Below the pieces are notes generated by a model that worked only from the letters and a program-made list of their open reading frames with translations, did no database searches and had not been told where the DNA came from. Below are positions 1-9,212 of a stretch of 41,209 nt of DNA, piece by piece. Position 1 is the first letter of the stretch. Every line of letters begins with the position of its first letter. The translations under genes and the position numbers were made by a program. Source of the stretch: Candidatus Cloacimonetes bacterium 4572_55 (lineage in GTDB: Bacteria > 4572-55); contig NBMB01000055.1 of NCBI GenBank assembly GCA_002084765.1, forward strand, positions 1 through 41,209. Direction: 5' to 3'.

Positions 1-142
1 AAAGAAAAATAATATATAAAGAAAAATAATATATAAAGAAAAATAATATATTAAAGAAAAATAATATATTAAAGAAAAATAATATATAAAGAAAAATAAT
101 ATATTAAAGAAAAATAATATATTAAAGAAATAATAATATATT
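1..142. repeat. AT-rich 17-19 bp minisatellite, eight copies
   Basis: Eight head-to-tail copies of a unit close to AAAGAAAAATAATATATT, with lengths 17, 17, 18, 18, 17, 18, 18 and 19 bp. There are no unique spacers, so this is not a CRISPR array. The array starts at the first base of the window and probably continues to the left. A ninth, decayed unit may start at 143. Function unknown. Confidence 0.95.
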
Positions 143-162
143 AAAGAAAGAGGAAAAAAGAA

Positions 163-222
163 TAAAAGGCTCAGAATCAACAAAAAACACACGGGTGCCG
201 ATCTGACGAGCCTTAAAAATAA
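163..222 (-). terminator. possible terminator of the Rrf2 gene
   Basis: Reading minus, AAGGCTC and GAGCCTT can pair around a loop of about 34 nt, followed by TTTATTC. The stem is short and the loop long, so this is a weak candidate. It sits about 60-110 bp past the stop of the Rrf2 gene. Confidence 0.3.
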
Positions 223-279
223 TATAAAATTCTATAAATCGCAAGCATGATTTTCGATTTGATCGAGACTGTGCCGTGA

Positions 280-756
280 TCAACTTATTTTGTTTTTGGA
301 TTTAGAAGCTTTTTGTTTAATATTAATAAATTTCTGAGAGCGACGAATCAGCTCTGGATTCTCTCCGAGTTGAGCCAGAGATTCATCCGAGAACATCTGC
401 TGTATCTGATCCCGCAACTTGAGCCAGCGTTCATGTAAAGAACATGGATCGTCTGACTCGCAGCGATACAACCCCAGCACACAGCCCTCGAATATCTCCT
501 TTCCGTCGATAGCGACCACGATGTCAAGCATACTGATTTTTTCGGGGCTGTCGAAAAAGGCAATCCCGCCTTTTGGTCCCTTGTGGGATTTAAGGATGTT
601 CTTCTTGACCAATTTTTGTAAGATTTTGCTCAAGTAGTATTCCGAGATATTCAGCTCTTTTGCCAGCGTTTTTATTGAGACGTAATGTTCATCCTTATGC
701 AACGTCAGCCGTAGCAGGGCTTGGATAGCATATTCCGCTTCTCGCGATAAAAACAT
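280..756 (-). CDS. Rrf2-family transcriptional regulator with Fe-S type cysteines
   Basis: A 158-aa winged-helix regulator of the Rrf2 family (IscR/NsrR/CymR relatives). The N-terminus (MFLSREAEYAIQALLRL) and the helix-turn-helix around residues 25-65 are typical. Cysteines at 92, 99 and 105 (C-x6-C-x5-C), followed by SLHERW, match the [2Fe-2S]/[4Fe-4S] ligand region of IscR and NsrR, so redox or nitric-oxide sensing is likely but unproven. The ATG at 756 follows AAGGAG with an 8-nt gap. It is the last gene of a minus-strand run that includes hcp, a common NsrR/Rrf2 target. A promoter and an 8-7-8 inverted repeat lie just upstream. The C-terminal tail (residues 140-158) is Lys-rich and not conserved-looking. 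Confidence 0.93.
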   Translation of the reverse strand: MFLSREAEYAIQALLRLTLHKDEHYVSIKTLAKELNISEYYLSKILQKLVKKNILKSHKGPKGGIAFFDSPEKISMLDIVVAIDGKEIFEGCVLGLYRCESDDPCSLHERWLKLRDQIQQMFSDESLAQLGENPELIRRSQKFINIKQKASKSKNKIS

Positions 757-767
757 GATCGCTACTC

Positions 768-790
768 CTTAAAAGTATTCCGCTTTTAAG
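768..790. promoter_or_regulatory. inverted repeat, candidate Rrf2 operator
   Basis: Perfect arms CTTAAAAG (768-775) and CTTTTAAG (783-790) are separated by 7 bp. The repeat spans the predicted transcription start and overlaps the AAGGAG ribosome-binding site of the Rrf2 gene, a good position for autorepression. The binding protein is inferred from position only. Confidence 0.5.
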
Positions 791-796
791 CTAAGT

Positions 797-825
797 AAGA
801 TATAATATAATGATCGAATTTTCAA
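797..825 (-). promoter_or_regulatory. sigma-70-like promoter of the Rrf2 gene
   Basis: On the minus strand, TTGAAA (-35, 820-825) and TATCTT (-10, 797-802) are separated by 17 bp. The predicted start falls at the edge of the inverted repeat at 768-790. Confidence 0.5.
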
Positions 826-879
826 TATAAATTTTATAAATTTATCTGATACTCTCGCGATCCGGTACATCGTAAACTA

Positions 880-3800
880 TCACTTTTTTCTTTTCTTTTT
901 TTTGTTATCTGGTCGATTTTGATCTTGATGAGATACCAACTTGGCTTCCAGATCTTGGATATTTTGGTTTGACTGGCGGATTTTATCGCTCAGTCCTTGG
1001 ATAATGCTGAAGGATATATCTGGATAGCGATATATCAGTGCCTTCATCTCTCTTTTTTCGATCATCAGCAGCCGCGTTTTTTCTCGAGCAACCGCGCTGG
1101 CGGACCTGCGCTCACTGTCGTTGAATATGGACATTTCACCGATTGAGGCGGAAGATTTGAGCGTGGTCAGATATATCTGATTTTTTCTCCCATAGTCTTT
1201 GATAATATCGATTTCACCGTCGAGGATCACATACATACGGTCCCCCGGCTCACCTTCAGAGAAAAGTTTTATTCCTTTATTGATCTGCTTCTCTGTGCAA
1301 ATCGTGCTGAGCGTTTTCAACTGCTCTAACGAGAGGCTGGTGAAGATCGGCACTTTTCGTAGAGCAACCGCTTTTTCAATTGTTGATAGCATATCTATCC
1401 ATGCCTCCTCGTTGGGGTGTAACGCCAGATGCTTCTGTTCCTGAATTATATCATCGAATATATGGATGGAGCCAAGTCGAAATTCCGAGGGTTGTTCCTC
1501 CTCATAAAGCAATCTCATCGTGTGATATTCATGCTCCCTCGTCAAATGGATCAGGGTCTGGATTGCTTGCATCCGAACGATGTTAAGTTGATCAAACTCG
1601 TAAAGCGTTTCATACAGTGGACCGGTTGCTTCTTCAAATTTTTTGGCACCAAAATAGACGTATCCCCTTCTGCGGATTGCGACGCAAGAAGCTTCCCTGA
1701 CAAAAGGATTGGGGTCTGTTAATCCCTTTAAAAATATCGCATTCGAAACTTTATCCAATTCCGCGAAGAAAGTGGGCGGGAAATTGTTGCCAACAATCAG
1801 TCCTGTCAATTCGATCGCCACAGCCCGAATCCAACTGTCATTATCTTGTGTGTAACGATGCAGAATATCAGCCGGCGACGAAGATGAAATATTGAAGGTC
1901 TTTCTAGCAAAACTATTCATATCCGTTACGGAGAGCCGCGAATCCATTAAAGGCTGCAAAAATTTGACAACCGAGGCGATGCTATTGTTCTCCAACGTCT
2001 CGAGAGCATGCGCGCGATGCCGTGGGTTCTCGCTGTTAATCACCTGCCGGATACTCTCCATTCTTTTGGAGTCGTTCATGACTTCTCCGAGAATACGGAT
2101 CACCTTTTGGATCGCTTGGTAGCTTTTCTTGCTCAAAATGCTTTCGAAAAAATCGATCGTATTCAAAATAGTTTGAATAATGGGATCGTCTATTTTCCCT
2201 ATACGATATTCCAGCATCACATTGAGGTCCACCGCGCGCTGATAGGTCAGCCTCAGCTCCGATTCCAGATAGCGTCTGATTACGCCTTTAAAACGAGAGT
2301 CTGGGGCTATCATAATCGCTATCGCATCTTTTGCTCGGGTTCCCAAGAGACGAGATTTTTCTTGGGAAAGACTTTCTTCAAGATAGAAGCGAGATAGGTA
2401 CTCATGCGCGAATTTCTCCCGGCTACGATAATAATGGATCAGCGCGTCATTTAGCTTGTAGCTCCGATCGCCGATATAACCGGCTAACGTCTTAAAAGTT
2501 CGTAATCTTATCCCCTCTTCTTTTATATAAACATCTTTTTTTTCAATATAGTGTCCATACTCTGAGAAAGAATCGACATGATCAAAAAGAGAGAGCAGGC
2601 GTAGAGCCAATATCGGCAAATCGTTTGGCTTTGTCTTGTGATAGGATTTGGTAAAAATATCGACAATATCGCTTTCCGAATTTTCGCTCAGAATTTTTTG
2701 ATGGATTCGCTCTGTTTTTTTCATCTCGGATATAATATCATAAATCGACTGCATAAGCACTAAAGCCGATTCTTCTTGGCTGATATCGACCTTTTTGAAA
2801 AGTGGCTTCAAGAATCTTTTATCTTTGGTTTTACCTACAATTTTATAGATCAATTTCGACGTATTTGGATCATCGTCGTCGATAAGATCGAGCAAGTATT
2901 GATACGCCTCCTTTTTTTCTTTCGAGTTCCCGTGATGCAACAGGTAGACCGTTGCCATACGTCTAACCAGCGGGGTTCCGTGACGGTATTTCTCTATCAC
3001 AAAATTTTTCACTTCCAATACATGGTAATGATCCAGAAGCTCGATCGTCAAAGCGCGAATATCCTCGGAATCATCATTTATCATAGCTTGACTGACCTGA
3101 ACCAAAATTTTTTCTCCGCCTTCAATACGATCTAATAGGCCGACCAATTTCTCTTGGATAAAATTGCTGGCGTCGGGATGGAGAACCTTTTTCGGAATTT
3201 CTTCCAACAGGGCTTGAGGCGCGGTTTCCACGAGAATTTCCGCGCTGAAAAGGGCAAGTTCGTCCTCAGCGTCGTGAAAAGTGTTGATCAAAAGATCTTG
3301 GACTTGTCTATCAAATCCGCTTCCGAGATCGGCTTCGGCAAGCTTCAACTCGTCAAACCTGCCTTCTTCCAGTAGGCGAATCAGCTCTTTGGAGTATTCT
3401 TTTGACCGGACATGGGACACATAAAGAAACACCGATGCGGAAAGCACGCCTAAGATCGAGATGATCGAGGAGAGTTCTTTTTCAGACATATTCGTATTGA
3501 CAAGAAAAAGCATGATCAAACCAGAGATCAATGTGCCCATGGGCAGAACCAGGCCAGTGATCACCCCTCTGGCGCGTCCTCTGACCTCTATTGGAACCGC
3601 GTTGAAGAACAGCGCGTACACCGGATTGTTGAACGCGGGGTAGATGCTGAAGCGATTAAATCGGGCGTACGCCGCGGCGCACCAGATCAATAGGAATCCG
3701 GATCCAGGATAAAAAACGACGAACGCTATCAGCAGCATCGCGACAACGGTGGTAAAAGGAAAAACCAGTCCGGCAGGACCGACGCGTAAGCGGGAAATCA

Positions 3801-4701
3801 ATCGGGGCACTATGAATAGTTGTAGGAGAGCGGCTGCTGCATCGGCTGTGGCGGAAAATCTTCCATAAAACTCTATCAGTTCTTCCCGGGAGGTGTAAAG
3901 CCTCGCGAACATGGCATTGTTCAGGTAGTCCAAGTAGTTACGCATGAAATACATGGTAAAAACAGATAGAGCCAGAATGATCAAAAATTGAGAATTGGCA
4001 ATATATCTGTATCCTTCCCGCAGGTTGTCGATATAGCCGCGATAATCCGCCTTTGCCATCCGTTTTACGTCGGTAAAAGTCGGAAATTTCCGCTCGATAT
4101 GGCTTGTCAACACGATTGAAATCACCAGGAAAAAAATCCAGGCAGAGAGCAGATTCGTCGTTTTCATGTGCGTCACGATCAGGGAGACCAAAATACCGCC
4201 GATGATCCCGCCAAATCTGGAGGAGGTGAGGATGATCGGCATGAGGCGCTTTGAGTCCAACTGGTCATAGTGGTCTTGCAAATAAGTGGCAAAATGGGAA
4301 GGAATAAGGATGCTGAACGCGACAAACGCCACATACATGAAATAGATCAATATCGGGGAAATTTCGCCCTGGAACAGGGTTTCGATTGCGATCAGGATGC
4401 ATGCTAAGATCACAACCATGAATCCGGTCATATAGATCAGAATGCGATGGTTTTTGATCCGGTCGGCGAATATGTTATAAATAAGAGAAAATAGGATCAC
4501 GACAATTGAGTTGTAAACAAATATAATCGGCAACTTTTCCACGCCCAATTCCGCGACAAGAACGGCTTCCGAAAAATTTCTACCGATTGCTAAACTAACG
4601 CCGATATTAAAATAGAGACAAAAGAGCAACGCTGCTTTTGCCCATTCGTCCTCTCGAACATTGAGTGCGGAGCCTAAGTTAGAGAGAATATAGTTTTCCA
4701 T
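880..4701 (-). CDS. NTT/ATP-ADP-translocase-like transporter fused to HEAT repeats and a cNMP-binding domain
   Basis: A 1273-aa fusion. Residues about 1-430 are a 12-helix MFS/NTT-type membrane domain (nucleotide transporter superfamily of plastids, Chlamydia and Rickettsia). Residues about 450-1090 are alpha-helical repeats with HEAT-like pattern (for example ALTIELLDHYHVLEVKNFV and NPFVREASCVAIRRRG). Residues about 1100-1230 are a cyclic-nucleotide-binding fold with a phosphate-cassette-like GEMSIFNDSERRSASA. A short coiled coil and a basic tail (KKKKRKK) finish it. NTT proteins with HEAT extensions are known in free-living bacteria; the substrate is not predictable here. The ATG at 4701 follows CAGGAGAG. 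It lies 78 bp downstream of the DUF1611-like gene and is probably co-transcribed with it. The architecture suggests cNMP-gated transport, or a scaffold that lost transport; this is inference. Confidence 0.85.
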   Translation of the reverse strand: MENYILSNLGSALNVREDEWAKAALLFCLYFNIGVSLAIGRNFSEAVLVAELGVEKLPIIFVYNSIVVILFSLIYNIFADRIKNHRILIYMTGFMVVILACILIAIETLFQGEISPILIYFMYVAFVAFSILIPSHFATYLQDHYDQLDSKRLMPIILTSSRFGGIIGGILVSLIVTHMKTTNLLSAWIFFLVISIVLTSHIERKFPTFTDVKRMAKADYRGYIDNLREGYRYIANSQFLIILALSVFTMYFMRNYLDYLNNAMFARLYTSREELIEFYGRFSATADAAAALLQLFIVPRLISRLRVGPAGLVFPFTTVVAMLLIAFVVFYPGSGFLLIWCAAAYARFNRFSIYPAFNNPVYALFFNAVPIEVRGRARGVITGLVLPMGTLISGLIMLFLVNTNMSEKELSSIISILGVLSASVFLYVSHVRSKEYSKELIRLLEEGRFDELKLAEADLGSGFDRQVQDLLINTFHDAEDELALFSAEILVETAPQALLEEIPKKVLHPDASNFIQEKLVGLLDRIEGGEKILVQVSQAMINDDSEDIRALTIELLDHYHVLEVKNFVIEKYRHGTPLVRRMATVYLLHHGNSKEKKEAYQYLLDLIDDDDPNTSKLIYKIVGKTKDKRFLKPLFKKVDISQEESALVLMQSIYDIISEMKKTERIHQKILSENSESDIVDIFTKSYHKTKPNDLPILALRLLSLFDHVDSFSEYGHYIEKKDVYIKEEGIRLRTFKTLAGYIGDRSYKLNDALIHYYRSREKFAHEYLSRFYLEESLSQEKSRLLGTRAKDAIAIMIAPDSRFKGVIRRYLESELRLTYQRAVDLNVMLEYRIGKIDDPIIQTILNTIDFFESILSKKSYQAIQKVIRILGEVMNDSKRMESIRQVINSENPRHRAHALETLENNSIASVVKFLQPLMDSRLSVTDMNSFARKTFNISSSSPADILHRYTQDNDSWIRAVAIELTGLIVGNNFPPTFFAELDKVSNAIFLKGLTDPNPFVREASCVAIRRRGYVYFGAKKFEEATGPLYETLYEFDQLNIVRMQAIQTLIHLTREHEYHTMRLLYEEEQPSEFRLGSIHIFDDIIQEQKHLALHPNEEAWIDMLSTIEKAVALRKVPIFTSLSLEQLKTLSTICTEKQINKGIKLFSEGEPGDRMYVILDGEIDIIKDYGRKNQIYLTTLKSSASIGEMSIFNDSERRSASAVAREKTRLLMIEKREMKALIYRYPDISFSIIQGLSDKIRQSNQNIQDLEAKLVSHQDQNRPDNKKKKRKK

Positions 4702-4779
4702 ATCTCTCCTGATAGGGAAGATGAAGTTGATAGGAAAGGGGAAGGAAAAAAGGAATGATGAGGGTTGGGGACCACATTC

Positions 4780-5844
4780 TTATTCGCCAGATTCCTTAAT
4801 AAGATCAACCAAAGAATCGATCAACTCATCAATAGTATTTGGGTCTCGGATCGGGTCAAATACCGGAATTTTCAAGTCGGCTCTTAACTCGGACATTGTC
4901 TGGGCAACTCTCTCGCGAGATTGATCTAATCCTTTAATAGCCATGCCCGCCACCGGTTTTTCCAGCAAGAATTCCAGGAAAGTGCGTTCTTTGGCGGCTA
5001 AAGAGATCGAATGAAAGGGGACGCTTAATATACATACGTCGGGTATGGCACCAAGCGCGATGGTATGGGCTATGATCCCGCCGCACCTGCCCGCGGCATC
5101 CAGCGCCGAGGCTCTTACCCCTGATTGAGAAGAGACCAGGATGATGTCCGGGCGTAAAGTTTTGTCCAGATGAGAAACAATATGACGCACAGCAGGCGTT
5201 GCTCGCCACATGGGCATGATCTGGGGGATGATCACATAATCCGCGTCGGTGAGCAGACCATACGGCTCTGTAGCGACTTCCGCCACCTGAAAACCGCGTT
5301 GGGTCAGACGATTGTGGATGACTTGCGTCGTAGTGAACTTCCCGCATCGACGCTCCATGCCGAGGATCAGCGCGACTTTGGCGTTTGTGACGCCGGGTGG
5401 ATAGTCGCCGAAGGGGATGATTTCGCTCATGTGGAGGGCGTAGCTCGAAGCGTCGAAATATGTCACATTATTCTGCCGGATCGCGTATTTGACCAAAGGA
5501 TTGTCCTTGACCTGGATCAGGCGCGCCAGATTGTATATATTTTTTTTATGTTCAGCCGCCAAACAGAGTATTTTTTGCCAATTCTTATAATCGGCTTCAG
5601 AGACAAAAACCTCACGCGTCCAGAGCAACGTGTCCCCATCTGTGGAGAGTGCTTCCATGATGTTATCCGTAAAAATCAGATCCGGTTTTAACCCACAAAG
5701 CCTCTCTCTTTCCGCATCAGGAATGGCATAATCGACCAAATAGACGACGTCTATCGGAACTTTAGAATATTTTAACAGATTAAAAACGGCTTTATCGCTT
5801 CCTTCACAATATGCCGCTATCATTTTTTTCGGAATAAAATGCAT
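4780..5844 (-). CDS. DUF1611-like P-loop protein
   Basis: A 354-aa soluble protein. The N-terminal half (1-150) resembles a Rossmann-like domain. The C-terminal half begins with a P-loop-like ALILGMERRCGKFTTT (G162 to T172), equivalent to the GTDCAVGKMTT motif of DUF1611 proteins. It continues with the SSQSGVRASALDAAGRCGG and GAIPDVCILSV segments, which match the layout of that family's C-terminal domain. DUF1611 members include DgcN, a putative N-acetyltransferase linked to D-amino-acid metabolism, but no partner enzyme is nearby, so no function is assigned. The motif differs from the usual one (ERRC for DCAV). The ATG at 5844 is preceded by GGGGA. A TATAAT-like -10 lies at 5874-5879, but its -35 is poor. 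Confidence 0.7.
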   Translation of the reverse strand: MHFIPKKMIAAYCEGSDKAVFNLLKYSKVPIDVVYLVDYAIPDAERERLCGLKPDLIFTDNIMEALSTDGDTLLWTREVFVSEADYKNWQKILCLAAEHKKNIYNLARLIQVKDNPLVKYAIRQNNVTYFDASSYALHMSEIIPFGDYPPGVTNAKVALILGMERRCGKFTTTQVIHNRLTQRGFQVAEVATEPYGLLTDADYVIIPQIMPMWRATPAVRHIVSHLDKTLRPDIILVSSQSGVRASALDAAGRCGGIIAHTIALGAIPDVCILSVPFHSISLAAKERTFLEFLLEKPVAGMAIKGLDQSRERVAQTMSELRADLKIPVFDPIRDPNTIDELIDSLVDLIKESGE

Positions 5845-5914
5845 CGGTAATCCCCGGTTTGGTATTATTACTAATTATAGTGAGACTAATATAAGGCGGA
5901 AGCATCAAGGTCTT

Positions 5915-5950
5915 GAAAAGAGATCGACCTCCGCGTCTGGAGGTCGATCT
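5915..5950 (-). terminator. rho-independent terminator of hcp
   Basis: A perfect 12-bp stem (5921-5932 with 5939-5950) with a 6-nt loop. On the minus strand it is followed by CTTTTC. It lies about 45 bp past the hcp stop and separates hcp from the DUF1611-like gene. Confidence 0.85.
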
Positions 5951-5992
5951 TCCTTGGAATTATACTCTGGTTGAGAACGGGTTGTGCGAAAA

Positions 5993-7657
5993 TTAGGCAC
6001 CAGCCATTATTGCGTCGACATCAGCCTGCGCTTCTCCCGTGGGCTTGATGTCAAAATTTTCCACCAGCACATTTATCACATTCGGGGACAAAAACGCGGG
6101 CAACGTCGGTCCCAAGCGGATGCCTTTCACGCCGAGATAGAGCAGCCCTAATAGCACGCAAACCGCTTTTTGCTCATACCAGGCAATGTCGTATGAAATC
6201 GGCAGATCGTTAATATCGTCCAGACCAAAAGCCTCTTTCAACTTCAGCGCAATGACTGCCAATGAATAGGAATCGTTACACTGACCCGCGTCGAGAATAC
6301 GCGGAATCCCCTTAATATCGCCCAGATCAAGGGTATTGTAGCGGTATTTGGCGCATCCGGCTGTCAGAATAACCGCGCTTTGAGGCAGTTTTTTTGCCAC
6401 ATCCGTGAAATATTCTCGCTCTTTATGACGACCGTCGCACCCTGCCATCACGACAAATCTCTTGATATCGCCGCCTTTTATCGCCTCAATAATCGGACCT
6501 GCCAGGCTCAATACGGTTTGATGATGGAACCCGATTGTCAGTTTGTCGCCTTTTTGCTCATCAAGATTTCCACAAGCCAGAGCCTGCTCGATCACCTGAG
6601 AAAAATCTTTGGACCCCCCCGCATTTTTTGCGATGTGCTTCATATTGGGCCACCCCACAACGCCAGTGGTATATAAACGATCTTTATAACTTTTTTTCGG
6701 GGGGATCAGGCAGTTTGTGGTCATCACAATAGGACCGGAAAATTTCTCGAATTCCTTGGCTTGATTATACCAGGCCGAACCGAAATTTCCAGCGAGATGT
6801 GTGTATTTCTTCAGTTCTGGATACGCGTTTGCAGGCAGCATTTCTCCGTGGGTGTAGACCTTTATGCCCTTTCCTTGAGACTGCTTCAACAGTTCTTCCA
6901 GATCCAGCAAGTCGTGTCCGCTGACCAATATCCCCGGTTCGGGAGACAAGCCAGTATTGACTTCCGTTATTTCTGGAATGCCGTAAGCGTCTGTGTTGGC
7001 ACGGTCTAATAGAGCCATCACATCGACCGATATCCGACCACATTCCATCACCAACCCAATCAAATCTGCCATGGTCAAGCTGTCATCCAACGTAGCCGCC
7101 AAGCCTTTTTGCATAAAATCCGTGACATCGAGATTCTCCTGATTGAGAACATAAGCGTGATCCGCATACGCTGCCGCGCCTTTGATTCCGTAGATCAACA
7201 GCTCCCGAAGAGATCGGATATCTTCGTTTTCCGTTGCCAGAATTCCGACGTCTGCGGCTTTTTGCAGGTAATTCTCAGGATCCATCTCAAATGTAGCCGC
7301 GTCATGGACGTCTTCATCAAAGGATTGACCTGTTTTTTCCGAATAGGCTTTGAGAAACAGTTCCTTATATTGATCGCGATACGAGAATCCTTGATTGATG
7401 AATTCCGTTATTGCCTCTGGATCGAAATTGGCGTTGGTGATCGTGGAAAATAGTCCCTCAATCACAAAAATGTCCGCCTGTTTATTTCGTATGCCGAGCG
7501 AGCGAGCGCGCTCGCCCCAGATAGACAAGCCCTTCAAAACATAGATCAGCAGGTCTTGGTAATCAGAGATGTCGGATGGCTTACCGCACATCCCTTTTTT
7601 TACATTACATCCAATGTTCTTTAATGTCTCTTGACATTGAAAACAGAACATTCCCAT
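5993..7657 (-). CDS. hcp: hybrid-cluster protein (hydroxylamine reductase / NO-detoxification type)
   Basis: A 554-aa Hcp. The N-terminal cluster ligands are C5, C8, C17 and C24 (C-x2-C-x8-C-x6-C, from [12 protein letters not shown]). Known class I proteins usually have x5 in the last gap, so one extra residue is present. Hybrid-cluster regions are visible as [61 protein letters not shown] and WYEQKAVC...GPTLPAF. Hcp reduces hydroxylamine in vitro and acts as an NO reductase in E. coli; it is cytoplasmic. No Hcr reductase gene is adjacent. I chose the ATG at 7657, not the in-frame ATG at 7669, because GGAGG with a 5-nt gap sits at 7667-7663 and overlaps the upstream ATG. Its promoter and terminator make it monocistronic. 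Confidence 0.95.
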   Translation of the reverse strand: MGMFCFQCQETLKNIGCNVKKGMCGKPSDISDYQDLLIYVLKGLSIWGERARSLGIRNKQADIFVIEGLFSTITNANFDPEAITEFINQGFSYRDQYKELFLKAYSEKTGQSFDEDVHDAATFEMDPENYLQKAADVGILATENEDIRSLRELLIYGIKGAAAYADHAYVLNQENLDVTDFMQKGLAATLDDSLTMADLIGLVMECGRISVDVMALLDRANTDAYGIPEITEVNTGLSPEPGILVSGHDLLDLEELLKQSQGKGIKVYTHGEMLPANAYPELKKYTHLAGNFGSAWYNQAKEFEKFSGPIVMTTNCLIPPKKSYKDRLYTTGVVGWPNMKHIAKNAGGSKDFSQVIEQALACGNLDEQKGDKLTIGFHHQTVLSLAGPIIEAIKGGDIKRFVVMAGCDGRHKEREYFTDVAKKLPQSAVILTAGCAKYRYNTLDLGDIKGIPRILDAGQCNDSYSLAVIALKLKEAFGLDDINDLPISYDIAWYEQKAVCVLLGLLYLGVKGIRLGPTLPAFLSPNVINVLVENFDIKPTGEAQADVDAIMAGA

Positions 7658-7828
7658 TTTTTCCTCCATTAAGAAAACAGTTTGAGAAAATGATTAAAAA
7701 ATATACCTAACTTAATAATTACAAATAAATTAATTAAAAGTACCCATCTGATTTTTTTATCTATATGTCGTCTCGAAAAGCATCAATGGATGCCAGAATA
7801 CAGGCGTCATTCGTTATATCAACGACAC

Positions 7829-7856
7829 AAAATATAAAGAAAAAACTTCTTGTCAA
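7829..7856 (-). promoter_or_regulatory. sigma-70-like promoter of hcp
   Basis: On the minus strand, TTGACA (7851-7856) and TATTTT (7829-7834) are 16 bp apart. This leaves an AT-rich leader of about 165 nt before the hcp start, long enough to hold further control sites, though none was recognised. Confidence 0.6.
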
Positions 7857-7904
7857 GAGATTTTTTTGTGTCTTAAACGCCATGGGGTGAGGGGTGATTT
7901 TGGA

Positions 7905-8267
7905 TCATGCGCGAGGCCTGTTTTCCAATTCACGCAGACAACCAGTCAGCGATTGCTTGCGGTCTGGACTCATTACAAAAAAAGCGATGCCGTAGACAAA
8001 ACGATCTCCTGAGCGGAAGCCGTGAACAACCCGAGCGCGGACGAATTCAAATCGCTCTCCGGTCGGAAAATAGAAATAAACAAATACCCGATTCGGCTCT
8101 GGCGTCAGTTCTTCCGCCAGCGAGACCAACAATCCGCCTAAGCCCATGTTCTCGATCCTGCCTTCATATTTCCCGTCAATAGGGTGATTCTTAGTATAAA
8201 GTTCAATCGACAAGTTCAAAGGAAGTCGTTTATACTTTCTTCGATCTCTCGTATTTCCTTCTCTCAT
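7905..8267 (-). CDS. PilZ-domain protein (predicted c-di-GMP binding)
   Basis: A 120-aa single-domain PilZ protein. The arginine motif is present (R10-x3-R14 in RRKYKR). The second motif, normally (D/N)-x-S-x-x-G, reads N40-M-G-L-G-G, so the usual Ser is Gly. This may alter, but need not abolish, c-di-GMP binding. PilZ proteins act as effectors for motility, adhesion or exopolysaccharide in the cytoplasm. The ATG at 8267 follows GAGGA. It is divergent from the Rpn-like gene, with a 20-bp palindrome between them. No cyclase or phosphodiesterase is encoded in the window. Confidence 0.85.
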   Translation of the reverse strand: MREGNTRDRRKYKRLPLNLSIELYTKNHPIDGKYEGRIENMGLGGLLVSLAEELTPEPNRVFVYFYFPTGERFEFVRARVVHGFRSGDRFVYGIAFFVMSPDRKQSLTGCLRELENRPRA

Positions 8268-8356
8268 ATTTTCCTCTTTTTTTTAGACAAGCGCATATTT
8301 CGCCAATAAATTAGATCACTTTTCAAATTTCCTGACATCAGCAAAATAGAGAGAGG

Positions 8357-8376
8357 AAATCTTGATGTCAAGATTT
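8357..8376. promoter_or_regulatory. 20-bp palindrome in the pilZ / rpn-like divergent region
   Basis: Perfect 9-bp arms AAATCTTGA and TCAAGATTT flank a 2-bp centre. It lies about 15 bp upstream of the -35 for the plus-strand gene and about 90 bp from the PilZ start. It could be an operator for either gene. As a terminator it is poor because no T-run follows. Confidence 0.5.
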
Positions 8377-8391
8377 TCTTATACAAAACAC

Positions 8392-8420
8392 TTGTAAAAA
8401 TTGATTTTAGTTTCTATTTT
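8392..8420 (+). promoter_or_regulatory. sigma-70-like promoter of the Rpn-like gene
   Basis: TTGTAA (8392-8397) and TATTTT (8415-8420) are 17 bp apart. A second overlapping candidate, TTGATT (8401-8406) and TAAATT (8424-8429), also has a 17-bp spacer. Either would give a leader of about 90-100 nt. Confidence 0.5.
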
Positions 8421-8525
8421 GTGTAAATTGGGTTAAAGAATTTGGTGCAGAACAGCATTCTGCGTTACATAGTCACTACCAGAAGTTTTTTTGGTAAACG
8501 AAAAGGCAATAATAAGGTGGTAATA

Positions 8526-9212
8526 ATGAAATTTGCCTCGTTAGATAATAACATAATTTTTGAGCGATTATTTTCTGAGAGAGATATTTTATCCGCCTTT
8601 GTGACGGATATAACCGGTCTTGTTTTTGAACCGTCTGAAATCCGATTCCAAGATAGCATTGTCACGAGATCGGACAACGCTGATTCTTTCGCGCTGGATT
8701 GCACGGCGAATGATCTTGGTCAATCTCGAATTATTGGCATCATGCGTTTTTTTCACATCTCCGAATCGGACTTTCTGTCGTACTTTCATGCTATGATCAA
8801 AAGTTGTCATGAGAGAACGGATATGAATAAACCGACAGTTTGTCTCATCGGGATATTGACGTCTCGGAAAAGCACAGGTTTGGGTTTGTCGCTTATATCG
8901 TCTGTTGCCAATGAGGGAAAATCCTCTCATTGTCTGCTGCGGATTAATCCTCATCACCCTGATTCCTGTTCTGACGGCTCTGGGCTCGACGACGACCCAT
9001 CCGCAGATTCCCAAGCATATAAGGGCTGGCTTGAGTTGTTCCGACAAAGTCTGATAGGCGGCGATATTTCTCGGATGAACGGGAATCGGTCGATCATCGA
9101 GAAGGCGGCAAAATTGCTGGATTATGAAGGATTTACAGAAAATGAGAGGAATGAATTTCGTGAGCAACACGGATATGAGACAATCCAAAGGTTGCGTGGA
9201 GATCGGAAATGA
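8526..9212 (+). CDS. degenerate Rpn-like PD-(D/E)XK nuclease-family protein
   Basis: A 228-aa protein with the overall pattern of Rpn/PDDEXK-transposase proteins. It has an N-terminal FASLDNNIIFERLFSERDIL followed by FVTDITGL. Then comes the putative core FALDCTANDLGQ / RIIGIMRF, then ESDFLSYFHAMI, and a C-terminal LLDYEGFTENERNEFREQ. Active members carry D...ExQ in the core; here D is present but the ExQ position reads IMR, so catalysis is doubtful. The start is set at the ATG at 8526, behind AAGGTGG with a 5-nt gap. A longer reading from 8442 has no such site. Assignment is by motif order only and is moderate. Confidence 0.55.
   Translation: MKFASLDNNIIFERLFSERDILSAFVTDITGLVFEPSEIRFQDSIVTRSDNADSFALDCTANDLGQSRIIGIMRFFHISESDFLSYFHAMIKSCHERTDMNKPTVCLIGILTSRKSTGLGLSLISSVANEGKSSHCLLRINPHHPDSCSDGSGLDDDPSADSQAYKGWLELFRQSLIGGDISRMNGNRSIIEKAAKLLDYEGFTENERNEFREQHGYETIQRLRGDRK

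Noticed and set aside
1-142. CRISPR array
   Set aside because: Units are contiguous with no unique spacers and no cas genes are present.
8442-8525. N-terminal extension of the Rpn-like protein
   Set aside because: The ATG at 8526 has a strong ribosome-binding site; the extension has none and is not family-like.
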